Part shown: positions 48,921 to 57,251 of the stretch, piece by piece
How positions within the stretch are numbered: the stretch's first letter is position 1
Layout: each line of letters starts with the position of its first letter
Assembly (NCBI GenBank): GCA_965216225.1
Contig: CBDCFF010000027.1
Span: 1 to 64,000, forward strand
Origin: 3107 sp965216225
GTDB taxonomy: Bacteria > Pseudomonadota > Alphaproteobacteria > Rhodobacterales > Rhodobacteraceae
Direction: 5' to 3'
DNA: 64,000 bases
Translations under genes and position numbers: made by a program
Notes under the pieces: generated by a model
The model's input: the letters and a program-made list of their open reading frames with translations, nothing else
Told to the model about the DNA's origin: nothing
Database searches by the model: none

Positions 48921-50098
48921 CGCTCCGCGACAATCAAAAAACAAACCCCTTGATCGCGGCACAAAAGCCCGGCATCGTCCCAAACGTCGCGACCAAGGAT
49001 TCTCATCCTGATTGACGCGCACTTCTCATCTTGATTGTCGCGCTACAACAAAGGCTGGGTCCATGCGGACGGGTATTCCGGCTTCAACGGGGTATTCGGT
49101 GAGGACAAGGCCCAGGAGATGGCTTGTTTGGCGCACGTCAGACGCAAGTTTGTAGACATCTTTGCCGCGCAAGGCTCATCGATTGCCGAAGAAGCCCTCC
49201 GCCGGACCGCGGAACTCCATGCCGTCGAGAAAGAGGCGCGTGGCAAACCGTCTGAAGAGCGCGTTGCCATCCGTCAGGAAAAGGCAAAACCGATCTTCGA
49301 TGAACTTGAGACCTGGTTACACGCGCAGTTGCCAAATATATCTGGCAAGTCGCCTCTGGCCCAAGCGATCCGTTATGCCCTTGGTCGTTTGCCAAAGGCA
49401 CGCGGTTATTTGAACCATGGCTTTCTGGAAGCGGACAACAACATCGCCGAACGCGCCATAAAACCTGTCGCCACAGGTCGCAAAAATTGGATGTTCGCCG
49501 GTTCCGAGGGCGGTGGCAAAGCCATGGCCATCGCCTACACCCTGATCGAAACGGCAAAGCTTGATAAAGTCGATCCACAAGCCTGGCTCACATGGGTTCT
49601 CGCCCGCATCGCGGATCACAAGATCACTCGGCTGGACGAGCTGATGCCCTGGCGTTACGCTGCATCAGCAGCGTAACCGGGACGACCGGCAGTACGCCAA
49701 GGCTCCTTCACCGAACGGTCACCGTCGATCCGGGTCTGGCCCTTCTTCACCAGTTCCGGTTCAAAACTGCCATCCCGATCACGGGGCACGGAAATCGGCG
49801 CATCGCCGATCTGGCCCTTCAGGCGCTTGCCGGCTGTGCCGTTGCGCCGATTGGACTGACCCGGAGGTGCATCCTTGCCGTCTTCATAGCCCGGATGCGC
49901 GGTCAGTTCGGCCCCCAGCATCCGCTCCATCAGTTTGATCTTGAGCTCTTTCAGCAGCCCGGTATCGCCAGGCAGGTCTTCAGGCCGCTCGCAGCCTTCC
50001 AGAAGTTCGTCCGGAAGCTCCCTGGATATCGTCATCGTCATGGCTCCTCTCTCAAAGCATGGTACAGATCACAGATACACAGAGGAGCGGACACTCTC

Positions 50099-50398
50099 CA
50101 TAAGGCTTCCTTCCATTCCAAGGAAAAGATCGCACCAGCAAACCGTGGGATCAAACACCTACTTCAAGGCGGCCGGATGTGAACCCGGGTAAACCGAATC
50201 TGCTCTAAAAGTCCAGTCGCGACCCAAGGGCTTTGAGCGAAGCATCCTGTAGCGTTTCGATATTGGTTTGGAGCATATCCGGCGGCTTTGAAGTCGTTCC
50301 GGCATTCCTCTGGCGTGAACATCTGGCAGATTTCACCGAGCGCTTCGAACAGGTCTGTGAACGTCCTCGCCCCGCGTCCGGCGAAGATGTGCCTTGAG
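50099..50398 (-). mobile_element. IS630-C C-terminal debris
   Basis: The minus strand encodes TFTDLFEALGEICQMFTPEE and CRNDFKAAGYAPN, the C-terminal tail of an IS630 transposase. A second scrap on the plus strand (about 50150-50192, YFKAAGCEPG) looks like another IS630 end. The minus-strand piece continues, across IS5-A copy 2, with the piece at 54631-54688. Confidence 0.75.
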
Positions 50399-51536
50399 CT
50401 GAGGATCTCTATCAATCTTGATTTTGGAGCTGATTTTAGAGCGGCATTCCCTCGACGCTGTCTGTCTTTGGGTTCTGTCGGTGTGACAGCATGATTTGCG
50501 CCCGAACCGGGCGGTTTTCCGTAATTTCGGGCGGTTTCGTCCTGTGATCAGGCAGTGACGGCGCCGCCGAACTGGACCAGGCGGCGGATGTTGCAGGCGA
50601 TGGTGGACATGCCGATCATGTGTTTGCGGACTGCGAAGACATGCTCGACGGGCGCGCGATGCTTTGACCTTGTGCTGTTCCCGCGTCTGATATTCCCGGG
50701 CATTGGGCGCCCCTCTGGTTTGCGATGGTGGACATGGCTGACAAAACCGCGCCGCTCCATGAACGCCTCGTTCTTCATCGAGCGACAGGCGCTGTCCGCC
50801 CGGACGCCTGACCCGGTGTCAGTGGCAATCCAGCAGCCCCCGGCGCAGCATCCGCCCGTCATCGGCCGCCGCACTGGTGACATCCCATCGCCGGATGAAC
50901 CGGAAACGCTTGTCGATGCCGGAATGCGCCTTGTATCCGAAACTCGGGATGGCGATGTCGGGCGGCGCGGGGCCGTCCTCGCGCGGGCGCGCCCTGGCGA
51001 ACTGGGGCGAACTGGATGGTCCAGTGTGCATCCACGTCTTTTTGCCCGGCTTTGGCCGGATCATCGGGCCGGTTCTCGTCGCCGGGCTTGCCCATCCTGA
51101 CAGCCGTCTTCCCGTCAACCGTGTTGCGTACCCTGGCGCGGCGACCAGCGTGCTGGCGACGATCCGACCGGACATCGCGATGTAACCGGCCTCGCGCAGC
51201 GCGGCGTCGAACCGGCTGAAAAGCCCCTCGATCGCGCCTGCCCTGGTCAGACGCTCGCGGAACACCCGAATGGTCTTCGCGTCCGGAACCCGGTCATGCA
51301 GCCCGAACCCGGGGAAACGCATGAACGACAGCCGGTCCGGGATCAGGAACCCTGCGCGGTCATCACCGGGATTGTCTTGCGCCTGGACAATCAGGATCCT
51401 GAACATCAGCACGACGTCACAGGGCGGGCGCCTTTCGAGCCGTCCGAGTAGTAAGCGTCTGGTCTGGCTGCCCTGCCTGAGGCCGCAGATGTCAGATAGT
51501 GTCCATGATCGTTAATGGACATTATCGAGGTCAGAT

Positions 51537-51887
51537 GTGGGCAGGAAGAAGCGCCGGAACTGGAGCAATAACGAGAAGCGGATGATCTGTGCGCAAACGC
51601 GGGTTCCGGGGATTTCGGTTAGTCAGGTTGCGCGGCGGTATGATGTGAATGCCAATCTCGTGTTTACGTGGCTGAGGGATGGGCGGTTTTCGCCTGATGG
51701 CGATACACAGAAGCAGGTTTTCTTTCTGCCGGTCGAGATAATTTCGGATGTGCGGCATGAAGCCGCGCCGCCGGTTGTGGCATGCGGCAGGATTGGGTTT
51801 GATCTTGTTTGCGGGCACCGGCTTTGTGTCAGCGGGACTTACGATCCGGATGCCCTTGCCGGCCTGATCCGTGGCTTGTCCGGATGA
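51537..51887 (+). CDS. tnpA: IS66 protein TnpA (Orf1)
   Basis: A 116-residue helix-turn-helix protein (GISVSQVARRYDVNANLVF), start GTG 51537 (MGRKKRRNWSNNEKR). It shares its last bases with the tnpB start (ATGA). Clearly different from IS66-A TnpA. Confidence 0.92.
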   Translation: MGRKKRRNWSNNEKRMICAQTRVPGISVSQVARRYDVNANLVFTWLRDGRFSPDGDTQKQVFFLPVEIISDVRHEAAPPVVACGRIGFDLVCGHRLCVSGTYDPDALAGLIRGLSG

Positions 51888-52231
51888 TCCCGGTACCGTC
51901 GAACACGAAGGTGTGGCTGGCTGCCGGGGTAACGGATATGCGCCGGGGGTTTGCGACGCTGGCGGCTCAGGCGGAACAGACGCTGAAGCAGAACCCTTAT
52001 TGCGGCCACATGTTCGTTTTCCGTGGACGGCGTGGCGATCTGATCAAGATCATTTGGTGGGACGGTCAGGGGGCCTGTCTGTTCTCCAGGCGATTGGAGA
52101 AGGGCCGGTTTGTCTGGCCTTCTGCAAAAGACGGCAAAGTCGCATTGACACCGGCCCAGTTGGCGATGCTTCTGGAGGGCATTGACTGGCGTATTCCGCA
52201 GCGCACATGGCGGCCATTGAAGGCGGGATAA
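51884..52231 (+). CDS. tnpB: IS66 accessory protein TnpB (Orf2)
   Basis: A 115-residue protein with VTDMRRGFATLAAQAEQ and FRGRRGDLIKIIWWDGQG. ATG 51884 overlaps the tnpA stop; in-frame starts upstream lie inside tnpA. Intact. Confidence 0.93.
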   Translation: MIPVPSNTKVWLAAGVTDMRRGFATLAAQAEQTLKQNPYCGHMFVFRGRRGDLIKIIWWDGQGACLFSRRLEKGRFVWPSAKDGKVALTPAQLAMLLEGIDWRIPQRTWRPLKAG

Positions 52232-52291
52232 TCTGGCCGGATCAGTGATTTGGGGATTCCCTAAAGCCCGTTGATTTGCCAGGTTTTGGCC

Positions 52292-53818
52292 ATGATCGAT
52301 GTGGCCCGAGCCTTACCGGAAGACCCCGATGAGTTGCGTGCTTTCACGCAGCTTCTGCTGGCCGAGGTGAAGTCTCAGGCGATGTTGATCGAGAAGCTCA
52401 GGCACCAGTTATCCGGGCATCGCACACATAGGTTTGGCAGCAAATCCGAGAGCATCGAGCAGCTGCAACTGGCCCTGGAGAGCAGTGAGATTGCAACGGC
52501 AGCGATGACAGCCAGGTTACGCCTGCCTGAAGAGGAGCCGCCCAAAGACAAACCCAAGCGCCGCCCGATCCCGGATCATATACCGCGCCAGCACATCGAA
52601 CTGGCCACCGGAGATGATGCCTGTGCGGATTGTGGTGGCAAGCTGCGCCGCCTGGGCGAGGATGTGACCGAGGAACTGGAATATGTTCCGGGGCGCTTCA
52701 TCGTGAACCGCATCACCCGGCCCCGCTTTGCCTGTTCGGGCTGCGACAGCTTCACCCAGGCACAGCTGCCATCGCGCCCGATTGAGCGCGGGCGTCCTGG
52801 ACCAGGACTGTTGGCCCATGTTCTGGTCAGCAAATATGCCGATCATCTGCCGCTCTACCGGCAAAGCCAGATATTCGAGCGCGACGGGCTTGACCTTGAC
52901 CGCTCAACGCTGGCCGATTGGGTGGGCAAATCCACGGCCCTACTGGAGCCACTGGCCGTTGCCATCGGACGACATGTGCAAGCAGGCCAGGCATTGTTTG
53001 CCGATGATACGCCGATCAAAATGCTAACGCCCGGGGCAGGCAAAACCCAGACCGCCCGCCTATGGACTTACATACGCGATGAGCGCCCCTGGGACAGCGA
53101 GGCGCCGCCTGCTGCCTGGTATCAGTTCTCGCCGGACCGCAGGGGTCAGCATCCCAAGGATCACTTGAAGAGATACCAGGGCTGGATGCATGCGGACGGC
53201 TATTCCGGATTCAACGACCTCTACCGTTCTGGCGACATCCGCGAGGTCGCCTGCATGGCCCACATCCGGCGCAAGTTCGTCGATGTGCATAAAGCCCAGG
53301 GCTCGGCCATCGCCGAAGAGGCGATCAAGCGGATAGCAGGGCTCTACGCTATCGAGAAAGAGGCCCGTGGATCGCCGCCGGATCAGCGTACCGCCATACG
53401 GCAGGCCGAGGCCAGACCCGTCTTCGATGACCTGGGCAATTGGCTGGGTGCCCAACTGCCCGCTATCTCTGGCAAATCGCCACTTGCAGGGGCCATCCGT
53501 TATGCGCTGACCCGGTTGCCACGGCTCCGGCCATACCTTGAACATGGCCATCTCGAGATCGACAATAATGCGGCCGAGCGGGCCATCAGAGGTATTGCTT
53601 TGGGGCGCAAGAACTACCTCTTCGTTGGATCACCGGCAGGCGGCAAAGCCGCTGCCATCGCCTATACGCTGATTGAAACCGCCAAACTGAACAACGTTGA
53701 TCCGCAGGGCTGGCTGGCCGACACTCTGGCCCGCATCCCGGATTGCAAGATCACCAAGGTCGACGACCTGCTGCCATGGAACATGGGCAGCCACCATCAC
53801 ATGAAAGACGCTGCATGA
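52292..53818 (+). CDS. tnpC: IS66 transposase TnpC
   Basis: A 508-residue transposase. N-terminal coiled region (about 10-45), Cys-rich zinc finger (CADCGG, then CSGCDS, about 107-155), and the IS66 DDE domain with FADDTPIKM, HADGYSGFNDLY and EIDNNAAERAIRG. ATG 52292 chosen by alignment to IS66-A TnpC (MLKDLDIAPDDPAELRA against MIDVARALPEDPDELRA). The stop overlaps the passenger start by 4 bp. Confidence 0.95.
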   Translation: MIDVARALPEDPDELRAFTQLLLAEVKSQAMLIEKLRHQLSGHRTHRFGSKSESIEQLQLALESSEIATAAMTARLRLPEEEPPKDKPKRRPIPDHIPRQHIELATGDDACADCGGKLRRLGEDVTEELEYVPGRFIVNRITRPRFACSGCDSFTQAQLPSRPIERGRPGPGLLAHVLVSKYADHLPLYRQSQIFERDGLDLDRSTLADWVGKSTALLEPLAVAIGRHVQAGQALFADDTPIKMLTPGAGKTQTARLWTYIRDERPWDSEAPPAAWYQFSPDRRGQHPKDHLKRYQGWMHADGYSGFNDLYRSGDIREVACMAHIRRKFVDVHKAQGSAIAEEAIKRIAGLYAIEKEARGSPPDQRTAIRQAEARPVFDDLGNWLGAQLPAISGKSPLAGAIRYALTRLPRLRPYLEHGHLEIDNNAAERAIRGIALGRKNYLFVGSPAGGKAAAIAYTLIETAKLNNVDPQGWLADTLARIPDCKITKVDDLLPWNMGSHHHMKDAA

Positions 53819-54390
53819 GCATCATCGAGATCAAAGTCACCCTGCAAGACATCGAGCCCGCTGTCACCCGCACCCTGCAGGTGCCTGCCGATATCCGGCT
53901 GGACCGGCTGCACCTGACACTGCAGGTGGCCATGGGCTGGACCAACTCGCATCTCTACATGTTCGAAGCAGCCCGCGCCACATGGGGTATCGCGGACCCC
54001 GATTTTGGCGGCGAGGACCGGCCCGCCAACAAAACCACTCTGGGCCAAGTCATCGAGGACACCGGCAAAAAGACGATCAACTACATCTACGATTTTGGCG
54101 ACAACTGGGAACACAGGATCAAGATCGGCAGGATCACCGATCCCGTCCCTGGCGAACTCTATCCCAGACTAATCGAGGTCATCGGTAAATGCCCGCCCGA
54201 AGACGTCGGGGGCTTCCTTGGCTACTACGGGTTCCTCGATGCCATGGCCGATCCAAAGCATCCAGAGCACGATCATCTCAAAGACTGGTATGGCGGCACC
54301 TTCGATCCCAATCAGCCCGAAACCGACAAACTCAAACTCGAAGTCCTCAGTCTCGCAAAACGCTGGAAGCCCGGAAAACCAAGGAAATAA
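53815..54390 (+). CDS. pRiA4b ORF-3-like passenger protein of IS66-C
   Basis: A 191-residue protein of the plasmid pRiA4b ORF-3 family (PF07929), also known from the TnpR gene of IS1096. Family marks: IKVTLQDIEPAVTRTLQVPA, LDRLHLTLQVAMGWTNSHLY, NYIYDFGDNWEHRIKIG, CPPEDVGGFLGYYGFL. Its biochemical role is not established. It starts in the ATGA shared with tnpC and ends 22 bp before the IS tip, so it is part of the element. The other IS66 copies here lack it. Confidence 0.92.
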   Translation: MSIIEIKVTLQDIEPAVTRTLQVPADIRLDRLHLTLQVAMGWTNSHLYMFEAARATWGIADPDFGGEDRPANKTTLGQVIEDTGKKTINYIYDFGDNWEHRIKIGRITDPVPGELYPRLIEVIGKCPPEDVGGFLGYYGFLDAMADPKHPEHDHLKDWYGGTFDPNQPETDKLKLEVLSLAKRWKPGKPRK

Positions 54391-54630
54391 GGCTGTCAGA
54401 CCGGACGCTTACTCCGAGTACGCCAGAGCCTTCACAATATCCGCACGGAAAATCTCGAAATCAGACGCCCCGGCACAGGCTTCCAACTGATCGCCAGGAT
54501 CGCTCGACCGCTTCCGGCGGTCATCCATGTCAGAAAATCCCGGCTGTCCGACCATCTGCCGCTCCTGTCACGAGGAGCCGGGAGTGAACCGGATTCAGAC
54601 CGGATTGGCGAGGTAAATCGAGACCCTCAG

Positions 54631-54688
54631 GTTTGAAAAGGCCCGCTCAATCGGGTTCAGTTCAGGTGAGTATGGCGGCAGGTAGAGG
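54631..54688 (-). mobile_element. IS630-C internal fragment
   Basis: Encodes LPPYSPELNPIERAFSN on the minus strand, the most conserved IS630 block with the catalytic Glu. It is continuous, across IS66-A copy 3, with 57121-57137 (FLYL) and, across IS5-A copy 2, with 50398 and below. Confidence 0.85.
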
Positions 54689-54773
54689 GTGAGCGTCCGT
54701 TGAAGCCGACCTAACGCGGGGGCGGAGGAGCCGATAGTGTCCACCATCGATAGTGGACACCATGAGGCACTCT

Positions 54774-55142
54774 ATGGCTGGCAGGCGCAAGAAGCGAATT
54801 TGGTGGGACGACGAGAAGCGTTCGATCTGCCTGCAGACTGCCGCGCCGGGTGTTTCTGTGGCTCAGGTTGCGCGGCGCTACGCGATGAACGCCAATCTGA
54901 TCTTCAAATGGCTGAAGGACCCGCGTTTTGCGCCAGATTTCACCGAGGTCGTAGCTGGATCTGTGTTTCTGCCGGTTGAGATTTCTCCGGCTGCTTCACA
55001 TCCGGTCCCGGCGCAGCCATCCGGTCCCGTCGCCTTCGGTGGCGGTATCGAGATTGAGTTGGCTGGCGGTCACCGGATCAGCGCCGAGGGTGGGTTCGAT
55101 CCTGATGTGCTGGCGCGGCTGCCGAAGGGGCTGATGTCTTGA
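54774..55142 (+). CDS. tnpA: IS66 protein TnpA (Orf1)
   Basis: A 122-residue helix-turn-helix protein, MAGRRKKRIWWDD start at 54774, QVARRYAMNANLIFKWLKD. It overlaps tnpB by 4 bp. Intact. Confidence 0.93.
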   Translation: MAGRRKKRIWWDDEKRSICLQTAAPGVSVAQVARRYAMNANLIFKWLKDPRFAPDFTEVVAGSVFLPVEISPAASHPVPAQPSGPVAFGGGIEIELAGGHRISAEGGFDPDVLARLPKGLMS

Positions 55143-55486
55143 TCCCGGTGCCGAGCAACACGCGGGTGTGGCTGTCGGCGGGTGTCACGGACATGCGGCG
55201 AGGGTTCAATACGCTGGCGGCCCAGGCCGAGAAGGTTTTGGCCGAAGACCCGTATTCCGGCCACCTGTTCGTGTTCCGGGGTCGGCGCGGCGATCTGTTG
55301 AAGATCATCTGGTGGGATTGCCAGGGCGCGTGCCTGTTTTCGAAGCGGTTGGAGAAAGGGCGGTTTGTCTGGCCCGCTGCAAAGGACGGCAAGATCAGCG
55401 TCACACCCGCGCAGCTCTCAATGCTGTTGGAGGGGATTGACTGGCGGATGCCCCGTAAAACCTGGAGACCGTTGAGCGTAGGATAG
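55139..55486 (+). CDS. tnpB: IS66 accessory protein TnpB (Orf2)
   Basis: 115 residues from TTG 55139, MIPVPSNTRVWLSAGVTDMR and FRGRRGDLLKIIWWDCQG, ending RPLSVG. Intact with normal stop, 70 bp before tnpC. Confidence 0.93.
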   Translation: MIPVPSNTRVWLSAGVTDMRRGFNTLAAQAEKVLAEDPYSGHLFVFRGRRGDLLKIIWWDCQGACLFSKRLEKGRFVWPAAKDGKISVTPAQLSMLLEGIDWRMPRKTWRPLSVG

Positions 55487-55556
55487 GTCAATGAATACGA
55501 GGCTTTGCGCGCTTTCGGGGTTCACCCCGGAATGCTGATCCGGTATAGGATCGGCG

Positions 55557-57074
55557 ATGCTGAAGGACCTCGACATAGCCCCGGATGATCCTGCGGAACT
55601 GCGGGCAGTGAACCGGCTTCTGGCCGATGAAGTCAAGGCGCTGACCCTGAAGGTGGAACAACTCCAACACCAACTGGCGGGGCATGACCGGCACCGGTTT
55701 GGATCGAAATCAGAAAGCCTCTACCAGCTCAATCTGGTCTTCCGGGAAGATGAGGCGATTGCCGAAGCCGCTGGAGAACAGGCGGCGCCTGCTCCAACGC
55801 CTGAAACGGACAAACCGGCCCGCCGGCACAGCCGCAAGCCCTTGCCCGATCATCTGGACCGGCACGAAGAGGTCTTGTCGCCGGGCGAGGACTGCCGACG
55901 TTGCGGTGGGGCGTTGAAGAGGCTCGGTGAGGACGTGACCGAGGAGTTGGAATACAAACCGGGGCGTTTTGTCGTGAACCGGATCGTGCGTCCGCGTATG
56001 GCCTGTTCCTGTTGCGAGGCCATTGTCCAATCGCCGCTGCCATCGCGCCCGATCGAACGTGGCCGCCCGGGACCGGGGCTGCCGGCGCACGTGTTGGTCA
56101 GCAAATACGCGGACCACCTGCCGCTCTACCGTCAGTCGCAAATATACGCCCGTGAAGGCGTTGATCTTGATCGATCAACTCTGACCAATTGGGTTGGCGG
56201 CTCCACCGCGCTTCTGGAACCTCTGGCTGACACCATTGGCCGAATGGTCCGCCGAGGCGCGGCCATCTTCGCTGACGATACGCCTGTTAAAATGCAGGCC
56301 CCCGGCAACAAGAAGACCAGGACCGCCCGTGTCTGGACCTGTGTTCGCGATGAACGACCATGGTCTGGATCATCACCGCCCTGCGCGTGGTATCAGTTCA
56401 CGATTGATCGCAAGGGCGAACATCCCGTCTCACATCTCTCCGGCTACAAAGGCTGGGTCCATGCGGACGGGTATTCCGGCTTCAACGGGGTATTCGGTGA
56501 GGACAAGGCCCAGGAGATGGCTTGTTTGGCGCACGTCAGACGCAAGTTTGTAGACATCTTTGCCGCGCAAGGCTCATCGATTGCCGAAGAAGCCATCCGC
56601 CGGACCGCGGAACTCCATGCCGTCGAGAAAGAGGCGCGTGGCAAACCGTCTGAAGAGCGCGTTGCCATCCGTCAGGAAAAGGCAAAACCGATCTTCGATG
56701 AACTTGAGACCTGGTTACACGCGCAGTTGCCAAATATATCTGGCAAGTCGCCTCTGGCCCAAGCGATCCGTTATGCCCTTGGTCGTTTGCCAAAGGCACG
56801 CGGTTATTTGAACCATGGCTTTCTGGAAGCGGACAACAACATCGCCGAACGCGCTATAAAACCTGTCGCCACAGGTCGCAAAAATTGGATGTTCGCCGGT
56901 TCCGAGGGCGGTGGCAAAGCCATGGCCATCGCCTACACCCTGATCGAAACGGCAAAGCTTGATAAAGTCGATCCACAAGCCTGGCTCACATGGGTCCTCG
57001 CCCGCATCGCGGATCACAAGATCACTCGGCTGGACGAGTTCATGCCGTGGCGTTACGCTGCATCAGCAGCGTAA
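55557..57074 (+). CDS. tnpC: IS66 transposase TnpC, intact
   Basis: A 505-residue transposase: coiled N-terminus (ADEVKALTLKVEQLQHQL), zinc finger (CRRCGG, then CSCCEA), DDE domain with FADDTPVKMQAPG, HADGYSGFNGVFGED and EADNNIAERAIKPVATGRKN. This is the reference copy for the frameshifted and interrupted ones. Confidence 0.95.
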   Translation: MLKDLDIAPDDPAELRAVNRLLADEVKALTLKVEQLQHQLAGHDRHRFGSKSESLYQLNLVFREDEAIAEAAGEQAAPAPTPETDKPARRHSRKPLPDHLDRHEEVLSPGEDCRRCGGALKRLGEDVTEELEYKPGRFVVNRIVRPRMACSCCEAIVQSPLPSRPIERGRPGPGLPAHVLVSKYADHLPLYRQSQIYAREGVDLDRSTLTNWVGGSTALLEPLADTIGRMVRRGAAIFADDTPVKMQAPGNKKTRTARVWTCVRDERPWSGSSPPCAWYQFTIDRKGEHPVSHLSGYKGWVHADGYSGFNGVFGEDKAQEMACLAHVRRKFVDIFAAQGSSIAEEAIRRTAELHAVEKEARGKPSEERVAIRQEKAKPIFDELETWLHAQLPNISGKSPLAQAIRYALGRLPKARGYLNHGFLEADNNIAERAIKPVATGRKNWMFAGSEGGGKAMAIAYTLIETAKLDKVDPQAWLTWVLARIADHKITRLDEFMPWRYAASAA

Positions 57075-57120
57075 CCGGGACGACCGGCAGTACGCCAGGG
57101 CACCTTCACCGAACGGTCAC

Positions 57121-57251
57121 GGTAGAGGAACCAGCCCCACCCCTCGGAGTGTCTGACGTCGTCCAGCGTCCGCATTGAAACCGGGAGGCCGGGACTGCGG
57201 GCAGGCTCTTCCGGATGGTTGCGCCAACCGGACAAGGCCCCGCGCGCGCGT
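57121..57251. other. Junction of IS630-C relic and surface-protein 3' flank
   Basis: The first ~17 bases (target duplication plus FLYL codons) belong to IS630-C. The remaining ~110 bp are the 3' flank of the large surface-protein gene. Nothing further is recognised except weak GC-rich dyads near 57215-57240 that could terminate its transcript. Confidence 0.5.

Larger units (their letters stand above)
46410..49047 (+). mobile_element. IS21-B copy 2, intact, inside IS66-A
   Basis: 2,638 bp, ends TGCTGCGCGACAAAC and, on the minus strand, TGTAGCGCGACAATC. Perfect 6-bp duplication acaaag (46404-46409, 49048-49053). Same length as the inverted copy at 22072-24709. The youngest layer at this site. 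Confidence 0.97.
45515..49676 (+). pseudogene. tnpC: IS66 transposase TnpC split by IS21-B
   Basis: The 5' piece (45515-46409, MLKDLDIAPDDPAELRAVNR to HLSGYK) and 3' piece (49048-49676, GWVHADGYSGFN to PWRYAASAA) are one intact gene once the IS21 and one copy of acaaag are removed. The catalytic sites FADDTPVKM, HADGYSGFN and EADNNIAER are all preserved, so precise excision would restore it. Confidence 0.95.
44647..49722 (+). mobile_element. IS66-A copy 2, interrupted by IS21-B copy 2
   Basis: Ends GTGAGCGTCCGTTGAA (44647) and, on the minus strand from 49722, GTGACCGTTCGGTGAAG. Perfect 8-bp duplication cgtcgatc (44639-44646, 49723-49730) inside the IS256 transposase. The tnpC gene is split by IS21-B. 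Confidence 0.97.
43711..50041 (-). pseudogene. IS256 transposase split by IS66
   Basis: The N-terminal piece (50041-49731, MTMTISRELPDELLEGCERP to KKGQTRIDG) and C-terminal piece (44646-43711, IDGMDDRIIGLYAAG to the end) join in frame once the IS66 and one duplication copy are removed. The C-terminal end has a 19-bp tandem duplication (43718-43755) that shifts the last codons. The mutator core is otherwise intact, including IVIFDALRVKIRDADSRM and VDGLKGFPEAITAAF. Confidence 0.92.
43648..50098 (-). mobile_element. IS256-A copy interrupted by IS66-A copy 2
   Basis: The right tip GGGAGTGTCC (43648) and the left tip GAGAGTGTCCGCTCC (minus strand from 50098) are both present, so this IS256 was complete before the IS66 entered (duplication cgtcgatc). 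The outer flanks (IS110 on one side, IS630 debris on the other) show no duplication, so rearrangement followed. Confidence 0.93.
51451..54412 (+). mobile_element. IS66-C with passenger gene
   Basis: 2,962 bp, ends GTAAGCGTCTGGTCTGGC and, on the minus strand from 54412, GTAAGCGTCCGGTCTGAC. Perfect 8-bp duplication tccgagta (51443-51450, 54413-54420). It has four genes: tnpA, tnpB, tnpC and a pRiA4b-ORF3-like gene. All are intact, so it is probably active. Confidence 0.97.
50548..54555 (-). pseudogene. IS5-type transposase split by IS66-C and frameshifted
   Basis: The N-terminal ~45 residues (54555-54413, MVGQPGFSDMDDRRKR) lie right of IS66-C; the rest (51450-50548: LIPDRLSFMRFPGFGLHDRV, IPSFGYKAHSGIDKRF, MKNEAFMERRGFVSHVHHRK, HVFAVRKHMIGM) lies left of it. 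Frame breaks near 51120 and 50830 make it inactive even without the IS66. Confidence 0.88.
50399..54630 (-). mobile_element. IS5-A copy 2, interrupted by IS66-C
   Basis: Ends CTGAGGATCTCTATC (50399) and, on the minus strand from 54630, CTGAGGGTCTCGATT. It sits inside IS630-C. IS66-C (51451-54412) splits it with the duplication tccgagta. Unlike copy 1 it keeps the 3' part of the transposase gene. Confidence 0.9.
54689..57120 (+). mobile_element. IS66-A copy 3, intact
   Basis: 2,432 bp, ends GTGAGCGTCCGTTGAAG and, on the minus strand, GTGACCGTTCGGTGAAG. Perfect 8-bp duplication ggtagagg (54681-54688, 57121-57128). All three genes are intact. It is the only undamaged IS66-A in the window and the likely source of transposase for the others. 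Confidence 0.97.

Noticed and set aside
50150..50192. A short plus-strand gene ending FKAAGCEPG
   Set aside because: It matches the C-terminal tail of IS630 transposases and has no start; treated as IS debris.
38009..57137. A composite transposon carrying accessory genes
   Set aside because: No cargo other than IS genes was found between the copies; all non-IS genes lie outside this block.
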